DNA from: Bryoerythrophyllum caledonicum | Lineage: Eukaryota > Streptophyta > Bryopsida > Pottiales > Pottiaceae | Reading direction: 5' to 3' | Assembly (NCBI GenBank): GCA_963971425.1 | Contig: OZ020522.1 | Span: forward strand, 3,880,168 to 3,944,167 | Length of the DNA: 64,000 nt | Shown here: one piece after another, positions 35,780 to 48,100 of the stretch | Numbering within the stretch: the stretch's first letter is position 1 | Layout of the letters: the number at the start of each line of letters is the position of its first letter | The notes under the pieces: generated by a model | What the model was told of the DNA's origin: nothing | Databases searched by the model: none | Seen by the model: the letters and a program-made list of their open reading frames with translations, nothing else | Made by a program: the position numbers and the translations under genes

Positions 35780-36330
35780 TGTGCAGAGAGCTGTTTAGTT
35801 TTCGCCAATTCGATATTGCACGATTCTTTCTCACTGGATCATTTTATTAGCTTCTAAATTACATTTTTTGAGAGAGATACCGGACTTGTTTTAGTTTATT
35901 TTCTTAAATGAAGAATTCTTTCGCAAGGATGTTGGAATTGGAGTTCAAAGTTTTTGGATTTTAACATCATGAAGTAATGGTGCAGAGAGAGCTGTTTAGT
36001 CTTTGTCATTTATGAATTTGCACGATTCTTACTCGCGGAATCAGTTTATTAGTTTCTGAATTACATTGAGAGCGGGTTACCTTACACGTCGTAGTTCATT
36101 TTCTTAAGTAAGAATTCTTCGCAAGGATATTGCAGTTGGAGTCTTTGTCTTCTTCAAGTTTTTGCACTGCATTTGGATCCGTTGAATTTTCAGCGTCATG
36201 AAGTGACGATGCAAGGAGAGCTGTGCAGGTTTCGCCATTTATGATTTTCCACGATTTTTTCTCACTGTACCGGACATGTTCATCTCCTCAAGGAAGAATT
36301 CTTTGTAAGGTTGTTGGAGTTGAAGTTTTA
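35780..36330. repeat. three tandem imperfect copies of the uL14m 3' flank
   Basis: Units begin near 35,782, 35,979 and 36,215 with the shared landmarks GAGAGCTGT, a TTCGCC/TTTGTC word, CACGATT, TTCTTAAnTGAAGAATTCTT-like and CAAGGATnTTG. The periods are about 200 and 235 bp. The first copy begins just after the stop codon and may hold the 3' UTR and poly-A signals, so three alternative 3' ends are possible. Confidence 0.6.
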
Positions 36331-36339
36331 TGTATAGGT

Positions 36340-37060
36340 GCACTCTATGATCGCAGTCTTGCTATTTGAAAATATTGCAGAAAATATCGAATCCTGAATG
36401 GTGTGTTCTCTTTGGAAGGACTTCCTGATTGTATTTTCCTGCTCGTTACGAGATGACTGTCGGTTTGTTTGTGTTTATTCCAACTTTCTATCTATGATGT
36501 GGTGTAGACTAACGCTCTTTTGTGGATTTGGCTGTAATTTGATGCAGTGGGCAGCATGGCAGAGATAACACCGCGAGTTGGTAATCGTTCATGGATGATG
36601 TTTGCCGTTCTGATGCATATCTTCGATCACAATTCCGTCATGTTTTTTTGGCTCGGACGAGTTGGGAGGAGCATGAGATTCACATACGATGTTCGTGTTA
36701 TTTTAACAGGTGAAGCAGTGAGTTGGAATTTATTAGTAGGTCGTTAAGCAGCAGTTTCCTCTTAACTGCCGCGGCTTAACGACATGTTTTATCCGACGGC
36801 ATGGATCAACTTCATTCCGGATTTCTCTCATCAAGGGATTCAGCTGGCAGTGTAAGTATAAATGAGGTGAACTTCCACCATCGCCACATTATCTTCCTGC
36901 TCACAATTCGCCCGATTCCTGCGAGGACTTGATTAATCACCTCTGGTTTTTACTTGCTTTAAAAGAATCCAACTGATCTTGCAGGCAGGTGAGCTCATGG
37001 TCACAAAAAGCTGGAGTGGGGAAGCAATTCTACTTGTACCTGCTCTTTGAAATTCTAAAC
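36340..37060. other. promoter and leader region of alpha-tubulin
   Basis: No gene is supported here. Pyrimidine-rich, AT-rich sequence precedes the tubulin ATG at 37,072. The exact transcription start was not determined. Confidence 0.4.
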
Positions 37061-37071
37061 ACAACTTGAGA

Positions 37072-39369
37072 ATGAGGGAGTGCTTATCTATCCATATCGG
37101 CCAGGCAGGGATCCAGACCGGTAATGCTTGCTGGGAGCTTTTCTGCTTGGAGCATGGCATTCAGGTATGATTTCTATTCCATGAGTGCTCCTTCAGATAA
37201 TTATGTCTTGAAAGCTGAATCCGTTACTGATGATTGCTGGATGTGGATGCTCATGTGCAGCCGGATGGCCAAATGCCAAGCGACAAGTCATCGGGTGGCG
37301 GAGACGACGCCTTTAATACCTTCTTCTGCGAGACAGGCGCTGGCAAACATGTGCCTCGTTGTGTGTTCTTGGACCTGGAACCCACGGTGGTAGATGAAGT
37401 GAGGACTGGCACATACCGCCAGCTTTTCCACCCCGAGCAGCTCATCTCTGGAAAAGAAGACGCGGCCAACAATTTCGCTCGTGGGCACTACACGAGTAAG
37501 ACATCGTTTCCCGTGTGAAAATTAGATCATATCCTTTGTATTTGCAAATTCCAAAGTTCCAAGTTACTGAGAGGCTGTTCATGACGATTCAATTATGGCT
37601 ATTGATCCTGTCACGCTGTTGTTTTGTTAATTATTGTGAATATATTAGAACGTGACAGTGACCATGTGAGTGCAGTTGGGAAGGAGATCGTAGATCTGTG
37701 CCTGGACAGGATCCGCAAACTTGCAGATAACTGCACCGGTCTTCAGGGATTCCTGGTGTTCCATGCGGTGGGAGGTGGCACTGGGTCCGGTCTGGGCTCT
37801 CTGATTCTGGAGAGGCTGTCGGTGGACTACGGCAAGAAGTCGAAGCTATCCATGTGCATCTTCCCAAGCCCACAAGTGTCCGGAGCAGTGGTGGAGCCTT
37901 ACAACAGCGTCTTGTCCTCTCACTCTCTTCTGGAGCACACAGACGTGGCCGTCATGCTCGACAACGAGGCCATCTATGACATCTGCCGGAGAAATTTAGA
38001 CATCGAGCGACCTACTTACACCAACTTGAACCGACTTGTTACCCAGGTTAGCATCGATGAAGGGGAAAAGGCTATGAAATTTCCCTTTCATTGAATAATT
38101 CTCTCTTTATCACCTGAATTCTCACGGTGCTTTCATCGGATAGCCTTGACCATGAGATATTAAACCCTGGTTAAGCTTTAAGGATGAGACTCGCCACATG
38201 ATTATCTCAGGCTAGCGTTGATTCAGTTGACGTTTGGATTCATTGTTATCTGCTGCAGGTCGTATCATCGCTGACGGCGTCCTTGCGTTTTGATGGAGCC
38301 CTGAACGTGGACCTCACCGAGTTTCAGACCAATCTGGTGCCGTACCCCCGAATCCATTTTATGCTTTCATCTTACGCACCGGTGATCTCCGCCGAGAAGG
38401 CATACCATGAGCAGCTCTCAGTCTCGGAGCTCACCAACAGCGTGTTTGAGCCTTCCAGCATGATGGCCAAGTGCGATCCCCGCCATGGCAAGTACATGGC
38501 CTGCTGTCTCATGTACCGCGGCGACGTGGTGCCCAAGGACGTGAATGCCTCGGTAGGCACCATCAAGACCAAGCGCACCATCCAGTTCGTGGATTGGTGC
38601 CCCACAGGGTTCAAATGCGGCATCAACTATCAGCCTCCCACCGTGGTACGCAATAATTTCACTCTCTGCCGACATAATAGAGTTGTCTGTGAAGTGCAGA
38701 TCAAGATACCCCCTCTTTTGACTCCTCCCCCACTTTAAATAACTGTTAGATTTAGAAGAGCTTGATGGTAGACTTGCAATTAGAATTCTTAAATTCAGTC
38801 AATGGAAGAGCTGGGTGGTCTCTCAACTCAGGTCAACGTCGTTTAGCCGTCTTTGAGAGTGAAGAAAGAGTTTGCGTGAGATTTCAAGCCGCTTCTCTTT
38901 CCTTTGAAGTGATTTTAGATTACTTGAGAGCTCTTCAGAGCTGATTTTAATCAAGAGGGGAATCTCATTAAAACTGTGGGTGACTTCAGAAATAACGATC
39001 ATATTGCAATTTGTCTTATGTCGCCTCGAGAATTGAACCATCAGCATCCTATCGTGAATCGACTAGTAACTTTTGGTGTCGATGTGGTAGGTGCCTGGTG
39101 GCGACCTGGCGAAAGTGCAGCGCGCTGTGTGCATGATCTCCAACACCACGAGCGTGGCGGAGGTGTTCTCCAGGTTGGATCACAAGTTCGACCTGATGTA
39201 CGCCAAGCGTGCGTTTGTGCACTGGTATGTGGGCGAGGGCATGGAAGAGGGGGAGTTTTCTGAGGCGCGTGAGGATCTAGCTGCTCTCGAGAAGGACTAC
39301 GAGGAGGTGGGAGCCGAGTCGTGTGATGGCGAGGGCGAGGGCGATGAAGAGTGTAACGAAGAATATTAG
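37072..39369 (+). CDS. TUA: alpha-tubulin, divergent isoform
   Basis: Five exons: 37,072-37,164; 37,261-37,495; 37,676-38,046; 38,259-38,645; 39,091-39,369. GT-AG introns, phases consistent, 454 aa. GTP-binding subunit of microtubules. Seen: MREC (autoregulatory start, normally MREI/MREC), [11 protein letters not shown], the tubulin signature [26 protein letters not shown], Lys-40 in [11 protein letters not shown] (acetylation site) and a terminal EEY (tyrosination). It departs from typical plant alpha-tubulin at several normally fixed places: [20 protein letters not shown] where most have KLGFTVYPSPQVSTSVVEPY, and an extended acidic tail containing two Cys ([17 protein letters not shown]). 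This suggests a specialised isoform, perhaps for flagellated sperm; that role is inference only. No frame damage. Confidence 0.95.
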
Positions 39370-39472
39370 CAGAACTGGCAGCGTTCTCACCATTATGTGG
39401 GCATTAAGTACTTATTGTGAAGCTTCAACGCTCAAGCATTCATGTGGAACCACTGTCTCAGGTTCGAAGCAT

Positions 39473-39514
39473 GGCGAGGGTGAAGCAGACGAAGACGCAC
39501 ACGAAGAATATTAC
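39473..39514 (+). repeat. partial duplicate of the alpha-tubulin C-terminal tail coding sequence
   Basis: Forty-two bases align without gaps to the last 42 coding bases of alpha-tubulin (39,328-39,369), with 31 identical. They would encode GEGEADEDAHEEYY, against [13 protein letters not shown] and stop in the gene. A possible splice acceptor (TGTCTCAG) lies just upstream at about 39,461. It is either a relic of local duplication or an alternative last exon. Confidence 0.5.
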
Positions 39515-39519
39515 CTAGT

Positions 39520-40490
39520 GACTACCTTCAAGAAACTTGCGCTTTTACGCCACTCTCCAGGCATCATCTCTGGGTCAAATTGATACCAGGCCCAAGTTTC
39601 CGGTGGTAATTACGAAGTTCTCAAACTTGAAAAATGCTTGAGGCACACCGAGGTTAGTGGCTGGTCCAACTGAAGTTGCACCCCCATCCTTAACCCTACC
39701 AAGGTTTGTGGATTGTGAAAAATTCTAGTTCCCTCAGGGCTTGGGCTTGGGCTTCATACTCCAGGAGTGTTTTTTCTTCTCCTAAGCGCTTAAAAACTAG
39801 TTGTTCAATAGCCTCAAGGTGCCTTGAGACACCTTCAATACAGTTGAACGCATCAATTTTCTTCATGTACGTGCACACCTTCAACTTTCAACGAACCCTG
39901 CTTTGACTCTGCCTCTGCTAAAAGCACATCAAATGAAATTCTGGTTGTCGACCAAAAACTGGATTATTTAGGTCCTATTGGATGATACTTAAATAAAATG
40001 AAAATAATTTGGTGTGTTAAAACTATTACTTGTTAAAAAATATTGAGTAACTTTCAAAAGTCATAGCGAAATCCTTATTCCTTGATTTCTTTCAAAAACT
40101 TATCTGTATATTGACGAAAATAATAATTTTGCAACATCTTCTTGTTGCTCGTTTAATTATTACTTATTCTAATTAAAACCAAAAGTCTCATTGTTGCTTA
40201 AAATAAATTTATACTTTGGACCATGATGTAAAATGTTTTATTAACCTTATGGTGCCAAGGGAAGTGTGGCTTCCCCTTTCTAGTTTACATTGCATTTTCT
40301 AGCATCTTTAGGGGTTAAGTATGGTCCAAAGCTTTGATTCATGTACAAAAATCCCTAAACTATCACTAAACTAATTTGTTTATAAATGCTATAAGTTTTT
40401 TTCACTTGATTAAAAATTTTACAGTGAATTTTTACGATGAAAATTATGTTAACAATGATTCCCTCCAAAGCAGTAGACATAGTTGTGCTC
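39520..40490. other. intergenic DNA, nothing recognised
   Basis: AT-rich sequence after alpha-tubulin, with no supported gene, repeat or RNA. Confidence 0.5.
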
Positions 40491-40502
40491 TCGGTTTAGG
40501 AA

Positions 40503-40680
40503 AATTTTCTCGGTAAAAATTTCTTCTCGGTACAAAAATTCTTCTCGGCAAAATAAACTTCTCGGTGGAAAAATTCGTCTCGGGACTAAAAATCTTCTCG
40601 GGAAGGAAGTTCTCGGCAAAAACAATTTTCTCGGTAAAACAATTCTTCTCGATAAACAAATTCTTCGGGCATATATTCGG
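40503..40680. repeat. irregular TTCTCGG-based tandem array
   Basis: About ten copies of TTCTCGGyAAAA-like units spaced 15-22 bp apart, ending about 50 bp from the tRNA-Ser gene (just past its 3' end). Confidence 0.7.
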
Positions 40681-40730
40681 GCACTTGGGTTTCACTGACG
40701 CATACCCGGGTATCGATAGAAGGGGCAAAA

Positions 40731-40812
40731 CGTCAACTGCAGGGTTCGAACCTGCGCGGGGGAACCCCAACAGATTTCAAGTCTGTCGCCTTAACCACTC
40801 GGCCAAATTGAC
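40731..40812 (-). tRNA. tRNA-Ser (anticodon TGA)
   Basis: An 82-nt minus-strand cloverleaf with the long variable arm of serine tRNAs: acceptor GTCAATT/AGTTGAC plus discriminator G, D-arm GGCCGAGTGGTTAAGGC, anticodon stem-loop AGA-CTTGAAA-TCT (anticodon TGA), T-arm TGCAG-GTTCGAA-CCCTGCA. No intron, no encoded CCA. Confidence 0.93.
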
Positions 40813-41295
40813 TGTCATGCACTCCCATGAAGAAAGCAACTCTATTAACTACTTAGAGTAGTCCACCCCGGTAGAGACACGGAGCTTTGATTCACATTAT
40901 TGCCAACGCTATTCAGAAACCTTAAACCCTAAACCCCAGACACTAAACCTAGGGCGGGACGCCGAATCGGAGAGCCATACGTCCAGATTCATGTCATGAG
41001 AGTACTTTGGATGGTGAACTAAAGGAAAAGTAAACCATCCACGTTCTCCCGGTTAAGTTTAGTCTGTGCCTCTATGACAGGATTCTACGAAGAAGGATTG
41101 CTTCGAGAATCAGAGTTGAGGCACATGTAAAGGGAAGGGTAATACCGGACGAAAAAAATACGTTTGTAGCCTTCAGGGTCTGCTGTTTCTCAACAATGCC
41201 GGAGGGCATTCAGGTCTCAAAGATTATAGACAACATCATCAGGCTTTCAGATACAGGGAACGACGATTCTCTCAGACAAATGCCTCGTTTATGCT

Positions 41296-41770
41296 TCATA
41301 GCAACTGGCAAGCCAGCGGTGTGCAGGCTCCTGCAGGTTCACTGAGTACGCGATAAGACATCGCATACGCAGATCCGCTGCACTTACCTGCAGCCTGAAA
41401 CTCAGATTCGTCATCTAAAGTCGTCATCACCGAGAATCGGAAAGTGTAAAGGCCTTCGCAACAAGAGAGTTGCGGATGAGCAACACCAAGGATCCACAAA
41501 CAAACCCTAACCAAACTGGCCTCATCGATCTTAGTGGTATTGTGTTTAATCAGCTGGCCGAAACCATCAAGAGTAGCAAATACATTTATAATCATAGGCC
41601 AAGCAAAGCGGCGTAAGCACATATCAACCTAAACATCCAAACCTAGAGAGAAATTCGACTTGAAACTCGCCATCACTGGAGAGTGGGAGCAGCAGAAGAG
41701 AGACTTGTTCGCTTGATCTTCTAATGGTGAGGCGTCGTCTTTATTGTTTTTCGGGCTTAGGGTTTACAGA
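41296..41770 (-). CDS. possible small gene or gene remnant, unrecognised
   Basis: The minus strand has a telo-box AAACCCTAAGCCC near 41,756-41,768, then an ATG at 41,673 (MASFKSNFSLGLDV, stop) and a longer open frame from 41,622 to 41,296 (108 aa). The segment KIDEASLVRVCLWILGVAHP...FRFSVMTTLDDESEF looks protein-like and is followed by AGGTAAGTGC, a possible donor site at about 41,390. A second telo-like stretch CCTAAACCCC lies at 40,926-40,935. I recognise no family. It could be a decayed gene copy or chance. Confidence 0.3.
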
Positions 41771-41896
41771 TCGTTTGAAGCGTGGCCGTCGGATAATGAT
41801 CATCGACGGTTGAGGAGAATTACTGTTCGTGGATGTGAAATGAATGGATGAATGTGTAATCGGACGAGGACGTGGGCATTACAGGACTGTTCCGGG

Positions 41897-41943
41897 ACGG
41901 AACATGTCCTGTGGGACGGACAATGTCCTGTGGGACGGACGTT
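41897..41943. repeat. short direct repeat GTCCTGTGGGACGGAC
   Basis: Two adjacent perfect copies with a related GTTCCGGGACGGAAC palindrome just before them, about 135 bp from the 3' end of LINE-B. Confidence 0.7.
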
Positions 41944-42064
41944 TCCTCGCCCTCACTATCATTAGAGTTTTTTTTTTGAGTGAAGTGAGAAGATTATACC
42001 ATGAGTTTTCATTTTTTTTCATATTAAATCGTTGTAGTCGCTTGAATGAGGAAAATGGTGGCGA

Positions 42065-42076
42065 GTTCTCACCGTA
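42065..42076. repeat. left putative target-site duplication of LINE-B
   Basis: GTTCTCACCGTA matches GTTCTCACGGTA at 54,540-54,551 at 11 of 12 positions and adjoins the (TTC)n tail of the element. Confidence 0.6.
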
Positions 42077-42090
42077 GAAGAAGAAGAACA

Positions 42091-42111
42091 CCGGTCTCCA
42101 GAGGAGGCCGG
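42091..42111 (-). other. 3'-terminal hairpin of LINE-B
   Basis: Arms CCGGTCTCC and GGAGGCCGG pair over 9 bp (one G-U) around loop AGA, next to the (TTC)n tail; the equivalent of 15,328-15,348 in LINE-C. Confidence 0.6.
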
Positions 42112-45100
42112 CGTGAATAAAGTGTCCGTTCGTTCCACTACTAAGACCAAGTCCACCAGACAGGGAATCAATGAGTTGGAACTACTTCCCCCTTTCGAGG
42201 GTAGACACTATGCAACAAGTAGTCAAGAAACCTGAGAACCAATCCAAAAGGCCCCCCAAAAAAGGGGGGTTTTAAAGGGATAAATGGAGAAGAGACTTTA
42301 TGGGGGGTCATATGTAACGGGGAGGGTTTGGTTGTTTTCAATTTTGCGTTTATGCAGAAGGATGGACATAGCATGTTGTATGGCAATGATGTTAATATTC
42401 TTGAACGTGTTTTTGATTGTGTCAGTAGGAATTTTGAGGGTATCTTCCAGGATTTTTATAGATGGTGTAAAGGTGGTGGCACGAGCACCAACAGTGATTA
42501 CAATAAGGGGGTCCACCTTCCACCCGAGGGCAGTGATGTCATCAATAAGGGGTTGGTATTTATTGGTTTTATTTTCGATTGTTTCCGGGGAGAATCTGTC
42601 ATTACAATAAGTGAATTCGATGAATTGTATGGTGTAATTTTGGTTTATGTTGTTAGGTGGGGGGTCATTGTATGGTAGTCCTCTAACACAGAGTATATCC
42701 GGTTTAAGTCGAGCATTACAGTGACACCTTTGAGTTACACATGTACATGGGAGTAGCCATGTTGGTACCGTGTTTTCTTGTGGGTTATTGTTGAAGGTGC
42801 CGACATTCATAAGGATAAAACATCTCATTTTGTAGTGGGAGGTGATTAATTTGCGGATTTCCCATACGGCTTTGTTATGTCTTTTGACAATTAAGGCGTG
42901 TATGTGATGATTATGACATTTAAGTAGGACATGTAGCCATGTGTCAGGATCCGTAGAAGTGCATATTGGGCATGTTATGGATGGGAATCTTTCTATTCCA
43001 AAGAAAAGTTGTTTTCTGGCATTTCCCATGTATTGTCCGGTACGGAATTTGATAATGCATGTTATTTGTGAATCGGTGATGGTGGGATTTTTCCAGAAGT
43101 TTGTGGAGAGTTCATTATCTATGTCTTTGTTATTAGTCCATTTTTCTATGTTGGGGAAGTTTTCTGAGATTATGTCAATGTTATTATATAGGTCTTGGTT
43201 TTTGAGGTATTTACTTAAGAATCTAATCGGGCCTTTATCAGGGTTATCTTCTTTGGAAGGCCAATCTTCTTTTTGAAAATAGTATGGGGAGGCGTGGGCG
43301 TGTTCGTGTGGGTCTTTAGCATTTTTGTGTGATTTTTCTCGTCCCTCCTTAGCTAGTTTATCCGCTTGTTCGTTACCATCTATGTTGGCTTGGGCTCGAA
43401 CTTTGTGAATGTTTGTAGTTTGTTTTCTTTTTAGTATCATTTGGATCATAGATTTTAGTATGATTTTGTCGGGGTGGCTGTTGTGGAGGGTGGGATGTGT
43501 TATTTGGGTGTTTAGTAGGTATAGTGCGTTTATGCAATTTGTGAATATGTGTACTGGTTCATTATTGTATTTTGTTGTAACGATTTCCAGTGTTTTGTGG
43601 ATGGCCATGAGTTCTGCTCTGAGAATATTTTGTAGTCCGTGTAGTCTTTTGGCTAATTTGATTTCTTTTACAGGGTTAAATATGCCATAACCAGCTTATT
43701 CTCGACGCCAATTACCTGGACTGATTTGTTCTGGTGGTTTGAAGGAGCCATCTGTGAAGTAGCTATATTTGGGGTCAAATTTAGGTGTGGTGTTAGTTTA
43801 GTAGTTCGGGAGGGGTGGGAGAGGTAGGGTGTAGTCTAGTGTGTTGTTGTTGTGATTTAGTTTTGACCATTTTTTGTTTTTGTTGACTAGTGTTTGTGTA
43901 GGTGTTGGTGGGGCCATTTTTGTGTATATCCGGGTTATGGTAAGGGTTTTTGCTATGGTGATAAGTTCGGCAAATTGTGATGGGGTGCCCAGGGTGTGGT
44001 TGTGGTGATGAATGCATATTATTTGTATTGTAGAAGGTTCAATTCTAAGATTTTTTTGCTCAGGTGGAATAGTAGGTTCTTCGTATGTAATTGAGTTTGC
44101 TTCGAATATTGCAATGATGTGCGAGTCTAAAATTGGACTTGGTTGTGGGTTATCTTTTTGGTACCAGTTTTTGTCCGGTGTGATAATAAGTGTGGATGAG
44201 TGATGTGGGTCATTTTTAGCAGCAAGTCTAGCCCAATGTATTGCTTGTTGGGTTTCCTCCTCGTTGTGGGGGTGAGCGATGCCTTTACCAATCCATTTAT
44301 AGTCAAAGGCCTTCTCGAATGATCCAAATATTTTATCCCTTTCAAAGAGTGAATAGATTTTTTTTAATTTGGTGGGGCATGTGACGGAGGATGAGAAGTA
44401 TGATTGTTCGATGTTAAAAGATGAAATTAATGTGTCTAAGATAGGTGTAGGTATTGTGTATATTGCGTTTTTGAGGGGATTATTTTTTGGGGTGCAGTAT
44501 TTATATCTTTGGTATAGCCAAATTATTTCGGTTTCGAAAGGTTGGGTTATTGGTTCAATGTTTGTGGGGGTTTGTAGTTTTGTGTTGTATTGGTTCCATA
44601 GCCATTGGAGTCTATCAGTGGGGATTGTGTGTAGATGTCGGCCATTTGCTTCATATAGATGAGCTTGGTTATTTTCTATTTTAATTGTGTTTGAGGTTGT
44701 AGTGATATCATATTTGGGATTACATTCCGTTGTATAGATGTTTAGTAGTGGGATGTTTATAGGTGGAGTTACGGATCTTGGATCTTGTAATTGTTCTTGG
44801 GGGTGATGGGCTTGGATGATTTCCAAGTAAAGTTTATGTTTTATTTCTTGATAATATTCTTTTAGTTTTCCTGTGTTATATGTGGAGGTGTTGCAGTCGT
44901 GTCTTGGGAAGAGGTTTCTTTGAGGGAGCCATTTATTGAAAGTATTGTTGTTGTGTTGCTATTGGCATAGATATTTTATATAGGTATTTTGTATTCCGTT
45001 GGTGTCTATATTTTGTATGTGTTCATGTCATATAATGTTATTAATAGGGTATGTGTTGGGGTTTTTAGTGATGTACGCTGGGGGGCGGGGGTAATGTTGG

Positions 45101-48100
45101 TGTGGGGGGGTGGGAGGATGTATTGGTGGTATGGTAGTTCTTGGGAGGGTGTTGTTATTGGTGGTTATAAATGGGTCTTGGAGTGTGTATGAGTATTGTT
45201 GTGTGTTGTAAGGGATGTCTCTTGTGGTTGTAGGTTGATATGTTGGGTGGCAAAAAAGTTGTTTAGCAATTTTTAGAGCGCTTTTGATTAGTTTGGATGG
45301 GGTGAAGTGGAAGGTTTTGAAGTCCTCATTATTCATGATGTGTGTGCCATTTGGTAGAGTGATTTGTTTTAGTTCGATGATGTTTTTTGATAGGAGTTTT
45401 TGTAGTAGTTTTTGAGAGAGTTGGTCGTTGATTGTATTGTGGTTTCTTGTTTCTAATGGTGAATGGTTGTAGAGGAACTTTGGTAGTGTGCTTTTGAGGT
45501 GAGCTTTGGCTACGTGTTTTAATAAGAATAGTGTACGGGTTATTGGTGATCTTATACAATTCGTTTTTTTTATTTTGGGTATATTTTCGGCCCCTCCAAA
45601 TTGGGCAAGTATATATTGGGTTAGTCCGGTGTATATTTTTCCGAGCCTACCTATGTCATTTAAGGCATTTTGTAATTGTTCTCCTATGCACCTGAGGTAG
45701 GCGTTTTTTAGGGAGAAGGCTTCGAGTCCAAATAGGTTGTATGGGAGTTGGGTTAGTGCGTTGGACATACATTTTGGCATTCCACATATGGTTTTTTGTA
45801 AGGATGTTATTTTTTGATCGAGTTTTTTGAGAGCTGGCATAGAGTATGGTACAGCGTAGAAGCTATATGCTATCCCTGGTCGTAGTACGGTGTCAACCAT
45901 TTTAATTTTTTGTTTCATAGTGGCCGGACATGTTGTTAGTTCTTTACACTGCTTGATGAGTTTTGAGGTGGTGGAGTGGATTTGGATTTTCCATTTTAGA
46001 GAGGGAACAAGGTTTATACCGAGGTATGTATATGATTCATTTTGGTGTAATATAGGGATTGGTTGGCCTCGGTAGTTGATGTTCGAGGCTTGCATTAGAG
46101 CCTTAAAGGCAGTTGGATTTGTTTTGGATTTATTTGGACATCCAGTGGCTGCGCATTTGGGGACGCCTACGTCCATGCCGGACTATTTACAGTATCTTTC
46201 GATTTTATCGATTTGTGTTTGTAGTGGTTTTATTGTGTTGGTTATGATAGCTAGGTCGTCTGCGTAGGCCGCAGAGTTTATGGTAGTTTGCGATGTACCA
46301 AAGGTGTATCCATTATTGCCTCGCTCTAGCCACCTGAGTAGTGGTTCTAAAAATATGATAAATAAGTATGGGCTAAGGGTATCTCCTTGTATAGTACCTC
46401 TATGGATGGGTATAGGCTTAGTCTTTCCAAAGTGTTCGCCTATGTAGTATGTAAATGTTTGGGAGTAAATGTTTCCGACTAGTGTGATTGCATCGTTTGG
46501 GTATCCAGTGTCTTTCATTATAGCTATTAGCCGAGCATGATCAATAGAACCAAAGGCGTTTTTGAAGTCAACATATAAAATATATATATCTTGATTTGTG
46601 AAGCGTGCGTCTTCAAGTGCCGCTATTATAGTTTGTATTTGTCTGGAGGTGCTTCTCTCTGCTCTGAATCCTTCTTGACTATTGTGTAAGATTCTAAATT
46701 TTTCTCCATATGAGGAAAGTATAGAAGTTAGTGTACTAGTGTAGAATTTATATATTGTGTTGGCTAATGCAATCGGTCTGTGGTTTGGTAATATTGCGGG
46801 GTCACCTTTTTTATATAGTAAAATTGTTGCGCTTTTTTTCCATGAGTTTGGTATCTGTTTTTGTTTATAACAATGTGAGAAGAAGAAAAAGAGAAGTTTG
46901 TGAAATCTTGGGGGCATGTTTTTTAGTATTGAGTTTGGTATTTGGTCTGGTCCTGGGGCTTTGTTGTTTCCAAGGTTATGGAGGCATGTATTGTATATGG
47001 CTTCATTAAAGTGTGTATGTAATGGGGTTTCAGGTTCGCCTCTTTTTTCTAATATAAATCCATATAGGTCGTGCCATGGATATTGGCGTATTGCACATGT
47101 GCATACTGTTGGGTGTTGTGGTTGGTAGTTATAAGTAGGTACCATGGGTCTATTATTTTTTGTTTGTTGGTTGAATATTTCGTTTGAAATGTCTTCTGGA
47201 CTGGTTAAGATGTTATTGTTTTGGTCCATGATGCAATCTAGAGGTGGGAAATCGGATTTTTTAAAGACTTTTCAGTTTATTTTTTTGGGGCTGGTTTCGT
47301 ACATTTGTCGACATTTTGAGATGGCCTATTTAATATTATCTTGGGAGTATTTTGTGGTTATTTTCCAGGCTTGTATAATGGCATTTTTTGCGATAATGGC
47401 AATATCTTTTATCCATATATCATGGGGTAGGTCGGTGGGAGGTGGGACAGGGATTCGGCTGTGTTGTAGGTTCAATAATTCATTACATATGGGGTGGTCA
47501 CGCCATTGTGGATTATTTTTTACAATTCTAATAGTTTTTCGTATTATATGATATGTGGCTAGATGTTGTTTCCAGATTTTTGAGAGTTTGCGGGGTAAAT
47601 AACCGCCTTGTTGTGATGTTCAGTTTGTCATTTCTGGTATTGGCAAGGCTTTACAAGTTTTTTCTAGAATGTCAGAGATGTCTTTGGTGAGTAAGTCTAG
47701 AGTGTGGCATGTTTCGTGCCATTGTGTTTGAGAAAGTTGGTGATTATTTCCCATGATGTTTAGTAGAGAGTCAATTTTAATAGAGTTTTTTTCAAAGAAC
47801 ATTGTATTGAATTTTTCTAAGTTATCTTTTGGGATGGGGTTTAGTATTCGTATGGTATCCTTGTTTGTGGTTATAGGGGTACGATTGATTAGTATGTTGT
47901 TTGGTATGTGGAGTTGTATAGGCGAGTGGTCTGAGTTGAGGATAGTGTCTTTGTTTGTGATAGAAGTATATTGTGTAGTATTGTTTGTATTTATGTAAAA
48001 GCCGTCAATTAGGCTCCAGTCATTATAGTTGTATCCACCTTGTCTGGAGTATTGTGTATCAGTATTTATGTAAGTGAAGTTTAGATTTTCTGTAAATTGG

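Noticed and set aside
35367-35834. Minus-strand 155-codon frame over uL14m
   Set aside because: Shadow of the GC-rich uL14m coding strand.
40919-40935. Interstitial telomere repeat
   Set aside because: Only two irregular CCCTAAA-like words; better seen as telo-box-type promoter words or chance.
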